From: Eubacteriales bacterium | GTDB taxonomy: Bacteria; Bacillota_A; Clostridia; Lachnospirales; Lachnospiraceae | Reading direction: 5' to 3' | Assembly: GCA_030527765.1 (NCBI GenBank) | Contig: JAUNAE010000149.1 | Location: 1 to 8,708 of the forward strand | DNA length: 8,708 bases | Shown here: positions 1 through 5,537 of the stretch, piece by piece | Layout of the letters: every line of letters starts with the position of its first letter | Position numbering within the stretch: position 1 is the first letter of the stretch | The notes under the pieces: generated by a model | What the model saw: the letters and a program-made list of their open reading frames with translations, nothing else | The model's database searches: none | Told to the model about the DNA's origin: nothing | Program-made: the position numbers and the translations under genes

Positions 1-49
1 AAGTAAATTACATATTCATCTCAAGTGAATTACTTATTCATAATAAATC

Positions 50-1852
50 TTATTTGTACAGTGGACCGTAAGCTGCGCATGCTCTGTAGTCTGCGCCTTC
101 TTTGTCCATTCCGAATGCGTTCCATGCAGCCGGACGATAGATCTTCTCTTCCGGAACGTTGTGCATAGATACCGGAATACGAAGCATAGATGCCATTGTA
201 ATCAGATCGGCACCAACATGTCCGTATACGGAAGCACCGTGGTTTGCACCCCAGTTACGCATTACTTCGTAAGCGCTCTTGAATGGGCTTCCCTCTTTGC
301 CATCGCATCTTGGAGCGAACCATGTGCATGGCCATGTGTAGTCTGTTCTCTTCCAAAGAGTATCTGTAACCTCATCCGGAAGTGCTACTGTCCAGCCCTC
401 AGCGATCTGAAGAACCGGTCCAAGACCTTTGACAAGGTTCAGACGCATCATGGTGATCGGCATCTCTGTCTTAGTTACAAATCTGGAAGAATATCCGCCG
501 CCACGGAAGTATCCGTTGTCTGCCGGAGCCCACTCAGTAGCTGCAAGAAGTTTCTTCTGATCTTCTTCTGTTACATCCCACCACTGTTTCATGGTTGGCT
601 CACCGTTCTCATCGGTGCATACACCGGAGAAATCAAGTGCAGATGCTCCGGAGTTGATCAGATGCATAAATCCGTCTGAATCTTTTGCATGGCCTTCCAG
701 TTCATATCCGGTTACTCTCTTTACAGAATCTCCACTCCAGTAGGTACGTACATCGGAGAACATGGAAGCACGTCCGGTGAGCTGTTTCTGGAACAGCATG
801 CAAAGACCGTTCAGTACGTCGTTCTCTGTTGCAAGTACGTATGGATCACGTGCGCCGTCATAGTCGAAGGAAGTAGAAAGGAATGCTTCCGGATAGTCAC
901 AGTTCGGATAGAAATCTGTCCACTGTCTCTGTCCCTGGAAACCACCTGCGATTGCGTTGTGTCCAAGAGCTTCCTCCGGGAACTTCTCAGCAAGTTTCTC
1001 ATTGCCTCTCATAAGGTCTTTGATGATGACATACATCTTAACGGTGAACTCCCAGTCCTCATCCTTCTTCTCACGAGACTTCTGGATCCAGTCAGGGTTC
1101 TTATCGAAGCACTCTTTGCAGTTCTCTTTTGTCCATGCAAGAGCTCTCTGGAATTCTTCCTCATCATAGATGCCCTCAGACATACGACGGATAATCTCTA
1201 CCTCATCGATAGACTCTACACGCATGCCAAGATAGGACTCCATGAAATCCTGATCCATGATAGATCCGCCGATACCCATTGTGACGGAACCAATCTGCAG
1301 ATAGGACATTCCACGAAGAGATGCAACTGCAACTGCTGCACGTCCGAAGCGAAGAAGCATTTCTGTTACATCTTCCGGAATCACTTCATCGTCTGCTTCC
1401 TGAACATCACGTCCGTACATACCAAATGCCGGAAGACCTTTCTGTGCATGTGTAGCAAGAACGGATGCAAGATAAACAGCACCAGGTCTCTCAGTAGCAT
1501 TCAGCCCCCATACACCTTTAATCGTAGTAGGATCCATATCCATGGTCTCAGAACCATAGCACCAGCACGGAGTAACGGTAAGTGTAATATCTACACCTTC
1601 TTTTTTGAACTGCTCAGCACATGCTGCACTCTCGCGAACACGGCCGATGGTGGTATTGGATACGATAACCTTTACAGGTGTACCATCAGAATATCTAAGA
1701 TTCTCTTCGTAAAGTTTCTTTGCCTTAAGAGCCATACCCATTGTCTGCTCTTCCAGTGATCCTCTAACATCCAGAGGTCCTTTACGTCCATCAATTACAG
1801 GTCTGATACCGATGACCGGATGAGCTCCGATCAGCTTTCTTGTGTCTGCCAT
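50..1852 (-). CDS. fucI: L-fucose isomerase
   Basis: This cytoplasmic enzyme interconverts L-fucose and L-fuculose, the first step of fucose catabolism, and the family also accepts D-arabinose. The 600-residue product is close to the E. coli enzyme (about 591) and matches the remembered E. coli sequence along its whole length. Visible blocks are GIRPVIDGR at 15-23, [10 protein letters not shown] at 94-103, ATEND, DVRTYW, NWGANHG and the C-terminal YGPLYK. Catalytic and Mn-binding residues known from the E. coli structure (Glu337, Asp361, His528) correspond to Glu343, Asp367 and His538, and the Glu-Asp spacing of 24 is conserved. The ATG at 1852 is preceded by GGAGGT at 8 bases. It is divergent from an AraC-type regulator, which is a plausible controller. 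No fuculose kinase or aldolase gene is visible; they may lie beyond the left edge. The gene appears intact. Confidence 0.97.
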   Translation of the reverse strand: MADTRKLIGAHPVIGIRPVIDGRKGPLDVRGSLEEQTMGMALKAKKLYEENLRYSDGTPVKVIVSNTTIGRVRESAACAEQFKKEGVDITLTVTPCWCYGSETMDMDPTTIKGVWGLNATERPGAVYLASVLATHAQKGLPAFGMYGRDVQEADDEVIPEDVTEMLLRFGRAAVAVASLRGMSYLQIGSVTMGIGGSIMDQDFMESYLGMRVESIDEVEIIRRMSEGIYDEEEFQRALAWTKENCKECFDKNPDWIQKSREKKDEDWEFTVKMYVIIKDLMRGNEKLAEKFPEEALGHNAIAGGFQGQRQWTDFYPNCDYPEAFLSTSFDYDGARDPYVLATENDVLNGLCMLFQKQLTGRASMFSDVRTYWSGDSVKRVTGYELEGHAKDSDGFMHLINSGASALDFSGVCTDENGEPTMKQWWDVTEEDQKKLLAATEWAPADNGYFRGGGYSSRFVTKTEMPITMMRLNLVKGLGPVLQIAEGWTVALPDEVTDTLWKRTDYTWPCTWFAPRCDGKEGSPFKSAYEVMRNWGANHGASVYGHVGADLITMASMLRIPVSMHNVPEEKIYRPAAWNAFGMDKEGADYRACAAYGPLYK

Positions 1853-1860
1853 TTCATTTT

Positions 1861-1866
1861 ACCTCC
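1861..1866 (-). promoter_or_regulatory. fucI ribosome binding site
   Basis: The minus strand reads GGAGGT here, 8 bases before the fucI ATG. An out-of-frame ATG at 1857-1855 lies only 3 bases from the same site, too close for normal initiation. It would encode just eight codons before a TGA. This supports the ATG at 1852 as the fucI start. Confidence 0.85.
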
Positions 1867-1873
1867 ATAAGAT

Positions 1874-1902
1874 TTCATACACTATTGTGATATCAGAGTC
1901 AA
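1874..1902 (-). promoter_or_regulatory. Candidate fucI promoter
   Basis: On the minus strand there is TTGACT (1902-1897, five of six to the sigma-A -35 consensus), a 17-base spacer, and TATGAA (1879-1874, four of six to the -10). Transcription would start near 1867, one base before the Shine-Dalgarno, giving a leader of about 15 bases. The poor -10 would suit an activator-dependent promoter. The inverted repeat at 1927-1964 would then be centred about 78 bases upstream of the start, a usual position for an AraC-type activator. An alternative, TTGATT (1938-1933) with TGCAAT (1916-1911) and a 16-base spacer, cannot be excluded. Confidence 0.35.
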
Positions 1903-1926
1903 AAGTCCACATTGCATTCATCAATT

Positions 1927-1964
1927 TAACCGAATCAAGCTCCTGCTGATCAGCTATTCGGTTA
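1927..1964. repeat. Perfect 9-base inverted repeat, candidate operator
   Basis: TAACCGAAT (1927-1935) and ATTCGGTTA (1956-1964) are perfect complements separated by 20 bases, with arm centres 29 bases apart, close to three helical turns. Between them lies a 10-base palindrome, GCTGATCAGC (1945-1954). If transcribed it could also fold as a hairpin with a bulged upper stem (AGCT/AGCT). With no U-tract next to it on either strand, it does not look like a terminator. A DNA operator for fucI control is the likelier reading. Confidence 0.55.
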
Positions 1965-1992
1965 CTCACAAGCAGCGAAAGCGGATTGTGAG
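1965..1992. repeat. Perfect 7-base inverted repeat abutting the previous one
   Basis: CTCACAA (1965-1971) and TTGTGAG (1986-1992) are perfect complements with a 14-base spacer and arm centres 21 bases apart, two helical turns. The left arm starts at the base immediately after the 9-base repeat ends, so the two symmetric elements are stacked without a gap. The spacer holds GCGAAAGC, which resembles one half of a catabolite-responsive (cre) site, but the other half is not conserved. It is possibly an operator; the binding protein is unknown. Confidence 0.4.
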
Positions 1993-2057
1993 AATCTGAT
2001 TGACACCCTAATCCCCACTGCTTTTGCCCTTAATATCACTGCTGTTCTTATTATATC

Positions 2058-2094
2058 TTTGCCAGGTACGGATTACTTGTGCTATAATGGCAAA
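2058..2094. repeat. Inverted repeat bracketing the regulator promoter, candidate autoregulatory operator
   Basis: TTTGCCA (2058-2064) and TGGCAAA (2088-2094) are perfect 7-base complements with centres exactly 30 bases apart. The left arm covers the -35 hexamer of the regulator promoter. The right arm starts at the last base of the -10 and runs to about the expected transcription start. A dimer bound to both arms would occlude RNA polymerase, so repression of the regulator gene is the natural inference. A related half-site, TTTTGCC, occurs at 2022-2028. Confidence 0.45.
2059..2088 (+). promoter_or_regulatory. Promoter of the AraC-family regulator gene
   Basis: TTGCCA (2059-2064, five of six to the -35 consensus) and a perfect TATAAT (2083-2088) are separated by 18 bases. 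The -10 is preceded by TGC, giving an extended -10 (TGn) element. Transcription should start near 2095, leaving a leader of about 73 bases. This is the best sigma-A promoter seen in the window. Confidence 0.75.
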
Positions 2095-2153
2095 AAGTAG
2101 TACAATATTCACTTTTTTGTCATTCTTTTATTTATATATCTGATTTTTGAATG

Positions 2154-2160
2154 AAGGAGG
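2154..2160 (+). promoter_or_regulatory. Ribosome binding site that fixes the regulator start
   Basis: AAGGAGG is a full-strength Shine-Dalgarno 7 bases before the ATG at 2168. The open frame continues upstream to a TTG at 2147, but that start would place the Shine-Dalgarno inside the coding sequence. The ATG at 2168 is therefore preferred. Confidence 0.9.
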
Positions 2161-2167
2161 TTTTTTT

Positions 2168-3016
2168 ATGCACGATCTGGATCGAAACGAGGACCGGCTT
2201 CGTGGAACCTACGATTTTCCTTTTGAGTTTCACCACATAGACAAAACCCATCCCCGTTATGTCATGTCTTACCACTGGCACGTAGAATATGAATTAATTC
2301 GTGTGATCGAGGGCAATTTCACCGTCACATTAGACGAAAAAACATTCCGGACAACAAAAGGTGATGTCATTTTTGTCAACAGCGGTGTACTCCATGCAGG
2401 AATTCCTGAGCAATGTGTCTATGAGTGTATTGTCTTTGATATGAACGCTTTTTTAAAAGCCAATCCTGCCTGTGCAGAATACATGCAGCGTGTCATTCAT
2501 CAGGAACTTATGATTTTTCCTCATTTTACCTCGGAACAGTCGGAAATCCTCTCCTGTGTTTCCGCAATTTTTGAGGCTATGAGTCAGAAACCGGATGGAT
2601 ATCACCTGTCTGTATTTGGACAATTTTACCACTTATTTGGGATTGTTTTCGGCAATCATTACTATCTGGAAGGTGTCGCACCAACCCGCCGGGATTACAA
2701 ACGAATCATGCAGCTAAAAAAGGTGGTGGAATTCCTCGAAAGGAATTACACCACCCAGATTACTCTGCAGGAGCTGTCCGCCTCAGTTTCCATGTCTCCC
2801 AAATATTTTTGTCGTTTCTTCTCGGAAATGACCCATCAGACACCTATGGATTATCTGAATCGTATGCGCATTGAACAGGCCTGTTACCAACTGTCCGCTT
2901 CGGACGCTTCCATTACGGAAATCGCCTATCAGACCGGATTCAATGATCTCAGTTATTTCATTCGCACTTTTCGCAAATACAAGGGAATGACTCCCGGAAA
3001 ATACAAAAGAAGATAA
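2168..3016 (+). CDS. AraC-family transcriptional regulator with cupin sensor domain
   Basis: The 282-residue product has the usual layout and length of cupin-type AraC regulators. The N-terminal part (about 15-95) looks like a sugar-sensing cupin, with HWHVEYE at 36-42 (motif 1, His36, His38, Glu40) and GDVIFVNSGVLHAG at 65-78. The C-terminal 100 residues form the double helix-turn-helix DNA-binding domain. The first helix-turn-helix is at about 198-218 (ITLQELSASVSMSPKYF). The second, with the family signature, is at about 248-280 (EIAYQTGFNDLSYFIRTF, then MTPGKYK). Its divergence from fucI and the shared control region suggest it regulates fucose use and perhaps its own promoter. The ligand could be fucose, fuculose or another sugar; this is inference. 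The last 64 bases (residues 262-282) overlap the 3' end of the convergent YfhO-family gene. Confidence 0.93.
   Translation: MHDLDRNEDRLRGTYDFPFEFHHIDKTHPRYVMSYHWHVEYELIRVIEGNFTVTLDEKTFRTTKGDVIFVNSGVLHAGIPEQCVYECIVFDMNAFLKANPACAEYMQRVIHQELMIFPHFTSEQSEILSCVSAIFEAMSQKPDGYHLSVFGQFYHLFGIVFGNHYYLEGVAPTRRDYKRIMQLKKVVEFLERNYTTQITLQELSASVSMSPKYFCRFFSEMTHQTPMDYLNRMRIEQACYQLSASDASITEIAYQTGFNDLSYFIRTFRKYKGMTPGKYKRR
2953..3016. other. Convergent coding overlap of the regulator and YfhO-family genes
   Basis: These 64 bases encode the last part of the regulator's second DNA-binding motif (residues 262-282) on the plus strand. On the minus strand they encode the end of the final membrane helix and basic tail of the YfhO-family protein (about residues 839-859). 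Both stops are clear: TAA at 3014-3016 plus, and TAA at 2955-2953 minus. No intergenic terminator can exist between them. Confidence 0.9.
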
Positions 3017-5532
3017 ATCATCCAGAATACGGCACTGACAGCCATACCTTTTCGAAGTCCCGGAGCTTCAAACGTCAAAGTGAACTCATGGTTTCCTTCT
3101 GTGACACTGCAGGCCAGGAAACCAAGATCTCCTTTTTGAAGCTCTGTGTCTTCTCCATCGATCTGAAGCTTCCATCCCTTTTCAAAAGGAATCATGAACA
3201 GCACATATCCGTCGGAAGCAGCTTTGATACTTCCGGACAAATGAGAATCTCTCTCAGGTTCTCCCATCACTACCCGGGATTCCTGTTCAGCCTCTGTCTT
3301 TTTCGACTTCGACTCTCCTGAGTTTATCTCTTCTGCAACGGATTCCTCCACTTGATCATCACCGGAATTTTCTCCGATCACTTCCTCCATGGAAGAAATT
3401 TCTTCCCCATCTTCCAATGCGATGACGTTCCCAAGCAGTTCCAGTCTTGTCTCTTCTTTGCACAGCTTTCGGAAGCTTTCCTCGGAAATCGTCCTTGTAT
3501 AAAAATGTGCAAAGTCTGTCTGCTTCTCATTCCGGTAGAGATACATCGGCTCATAAGTGCCGATGAGATCATAGCCGTAATCGTCCAGATCGCTTCGATA
3601 GGACATGAGATACCGAACTCCCAGAAAGGAAGCCAGTTCATTGTCATCCATCACCTTTGCGAAAAGGAAATGGTTCTTATCCGGATAGTGAACTTCCGGA
3701 ATGACTACATCAATAAAATCAATAATGTTCTTATTCTGCACGGAGTTATATGAGGTCAGACCTCGATAATTCTGTGCCAGCCCGTCCATACTCGTTGTCG
3801 TTGTATTCAGGATGTAATCCTTCTCCACGCGGTAGAGTTCTTTGTCTGATGCTCTCAGATCCGCCAGCATCGGGGTCACCGGTGAAGCATACAAGTCCCG
3901 GAAATACTGCTGTGGATAAGCCAGTTTTCCAAGAGCTGCGGTCTCCGCATCCTCAGAGTCCCTCATCTTATCCGCCTCTTCTGCAAGAGCCCCGTAAGTC
4001 TCCGCAGGAGTGTCCTGCCGGTTCAGCGTCCGTCTCTCTTCATAGTTCGTATCTGCCTCTGATACAAGATTCACCATCATCAGCGCCATCAGCACCGCCC
4101 AGACAGCCCTTCTGCTCTTTTCTTTCTTTCGGAAAGACAGAAGAATCAAGACCGCTGCCATCAGGCATCCTGTCACGCCGATCACAAGCGCATTCAGTCG
4201 ATAGGAAGCAAACACACTCTGCCCGTATCCAATGATACTTGCCGCAAGGAGCCCTGCCGTTCCCACAACCAGTGCAGGAATCTGTATCCGCCCTTCTTTT
4301 CCCAGATCATCCAAGGACCATGCCATGCCAAGAAGAAGAAACGGTGTCAGAAGGAAGGTAAATCTTCCGGTATAGTAGGTAAAACTGTTCATAACCGTTC
4401 CCACAACCGGCAGCACCAGACTGAAGATGATGAGGAATGCACCTGCATACACCCCGATCTTCCTGCGAACAGACACTTTCTTTTTCCAGAAAACACAGAG
4501 AAGCTGCAGGTTCAAAAATACAGATAAAGTTCCTGCGAAGACCACCGGGTCCTCATAATAATTATACAGGTTCTCGAACCAGGAATCTGCCAGATCTCCG
4601 GTTGTCTGGAGTGTTGATGAATACATTCTCAAAAGCAGTGACTGGAAATACTTTGCATAAGGGAATTTCCTTATGGAATCCATCATTCTCTGAAGAATTC
4701 CACCGTCAGAGCCGCCCACACGTCCGGAAACCCCAAGAATGCATTCCGCCATAGGAAGAAAAATTACCATGGCCATGGCAAGTCCCAGAAGGATCTGCAG
4801 GCATCCTGCGAAAAACTTCTTCACACGCTCTTTTCCGCTCACATCCTCCAGCATGAGGCTTCGAATTAAAAGATAAACTCCAACTCCCGAGAGTGCCATA
4901 AAGCTGAAATACACGCTGTATATTCCACATAAGAACACGGTCACCGGGAAAAGTTTTCCACTTTTTTTGCCCTGGAGATATTTTTCACAGGCAAGAAGCA
5001 TCAGCGGAAAATAAACGGTTACCATACCAAACTGGTAATGCTGTCCCCACACAAGAAGATAGCCATTCAGCCCGTATGCAAAGGCCGCGGCGAATTTTGC
5101 CGGACGGCTTAAAGAGAAGCAGCTTAAGTAATGATAAAAAATCCATCCTGCTGCCAGTATTTTCAAAATCTGCACGAGAACCAGGTAGAACAGAACTCTA
5201 CCGGATCCAAGCACATATCCCATGGCAAAAACAAGCATTTCCGAGGGATCAAACAGGTTCAGGTTGAACTGGTTGATTCCAAATCCATTGGTGAAATCCC
5301 AGATAGAAAAACTTCCCTCTCTGAGATGGTTGATGATACTTGCAAACTGCATGGTATACAACTGATATGTATCACTTCCGATATCATTAAATACCAGTGT
5401 CTTCTCCCCGAAAAGATACTCCCGGAATACAAGGGCACTTGCCAGACATAGTGCAAAAAGCAGCAGAATACGTGTCTGCTGCTCCTTGCCGGGACGCCAT
5501 CTTCGATTGTCAGATCTTTGATTGTCCTTCAT
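2953..5532 (-). CDS. YfhO-family polytopic membrane protein (GT-C-like, glycopolymer glycosylation)
   Basis: This 859-residue protein starts with a basic cytoplasmic tail and a first membrane helix (about 21-39). An outside loop follows with acidic motif NDIGSDTYQLY at 49-59 and NGFGINQFNLNLFDPSEML at 82-100, then many hydrophobic segments to about 490. A large extracytoplasmic part spans about 492-826, including a YfhO-typical segment (GYVLFMIPFEKGWKLQIDG, 775-793). A last helix at about 829-847 follows. The family is known from B. subtilis YfhO, needed with a polyprenyl-phosphate-sugar synthase for lipoteichoic acid glycosylation. Transfer of sugar from a lipid carrier to an extracellular polymer is therefore the expected role. 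Residues about 707-760 are an acidic Ser/Glu-rich, probably disordered stretch. The start codon follows the upstream glycosyltransferase stop by 5 bases, with AAGAGG at 5549-5544 (11-base spacing), suggesting coupling. The sugar and acceptor are unknown. Confidence 0.88.
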   Translation of the reverse strand: MKDNQRSDNRRWRPGKEQQTRILLLFALCLASALVFREYLFGEKTLVFNDIGSDTYQLYTMQFASIINHLREGSFSIWDFTNGFGINQFNLNLFDPSEMLVFAMGYVLGSGRVLFYLVLVQILKILAAGWIFYHYLSCFSLSRPAKFAAAFAYGLNGYLLVWGQHYQFGMVTVYFPLMLLACEKYLQGKKSGKLFPVTVFLCGIYSVYFSFMALSGVGVYLLIRSLMLEDVSGKERVKKFFAGCLQILLGLAMAMVIFLPMAECILGVSGRVGGSDGGILQRMMDSIRKFPYAKYFQSLLLRMYSSTLQTTGDLADSWFENLYNYYEDPVVFAGTLSVFLNLQLLCVFWKKKVSVRRKIGVYAGAFLIIFSLVLPVVGTVMNSFTYYTGRFTFLLTPFLLLGMAWSLDDLGKEGRIQIPALVVGTAGLLAASIIGYGQSVFASYRLNALVIGVTGCLMAAVLILLSFRKKEKSRRAVWAVLMALMMVNLVSEADTNYEERRTLNRQDTPAETYGALAEEADKMRDSEDAETAALGKLAYPQQYFRDLYASPVTPMLADLRASDKELYRVEKDYILNTTTTSMDGLAQNYRGLTSYNSVQNKNIIDFIDVVIPEVHYPDKNHFLFAKVMDDNELASFLGVRYLMSYRSDLDDYGYDLIGTYEPMYLYRNEKQTDFAHFYTRTISEESFRKLCKEETRLELLGNVIALEDGEEISSMEEVIGENSGDDQVEESVAEEINSGESKSKKTEAEQESRVVMGEPERDSHLSGSIKAASDGYVLFMIPFEKGWKLQIDGEDTELQKGDLGFLACSVTEGNHEFTLTFEAPGLRKGMAVSAVFWMIYLLLYFPGVIPLYLRKVRMK

Positions 5533-5537
5533 ATAAA

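Larger units (their letters stand above)
1853..2167. other. Divergent intergenic control region fucI / araC-type regulator
   Basis: This 315-base stretch lies between two divergent genes and shows no convincing open reading frame. It is A+T-rich toward the regulator gene. It contains both ribosome binding sites, a strong plus-strand promoter (2059-2088), a weaker minus-strand promoter candidate (1874-1902), and three perfect inverted repeats listed separately. An 8-base palindrome TGATATCA (1888-1895) sits in the spacer of the fucI promoter candidate. The density of symmetric sites fits a region bound by one or more regulators, probably including the adjacent AraC-family protein. That assignment is an inference. 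Confidence 0.8.

Noticed and set aside
1..49. Possible terminator or next gene after fucI
   Set aside because: The A/T-rich stretch has only weak interrupted pairing (for example 14-18 with 26-30), no G+C-rich stem, and only two- to three-codon open frames.
161..1759. Long plus-strand open frames (161-679 and 689-1759) opposite fucI
   Set aside because: They are antisense shadows of a well-conserved fucI gene. The Cys/His-rich translations resemble no protein family.
1976..1989. Catabolite-responsive (cre) element candidate at CGAAAGCG
   Set aside because: Only the left half matches the cre consensus. The expected complementary right half is missing.
2050..2055. Minus-strand TATAAT as a far-upstream fucI promoter
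   Set aside because: A perfect -10 hexamer is present, but no reasonable -35 lies 16-18 bases upstream and there is no TGn extension. It overlaps the A/T-rich regulator promoter region.
2092..2117. AAAAAGT / ACTTTTT inverted repeat resembling a terminator
   Set aside because: The stem is only A-U rich with a 12-base loop. It starts about at the predicted transcription start of the regulator, so it is more likely an A/T-rich leader than a terminator.
2147..2167. TTG start giving a regulator seven residues longer
   Set aside because: The extension would translate through the AAGGAGG Shine-Dalgarno itself. The ATG at 2168 has ideal spacing.
2893..2905. GTCCG-CTT-CGGAC hairpin as terminator for the YfhO-family gene
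   Set aside because: The stem has five pairs and no U-tract follows on the minus strand. It lies in the conserved coding sequence of the regulator.
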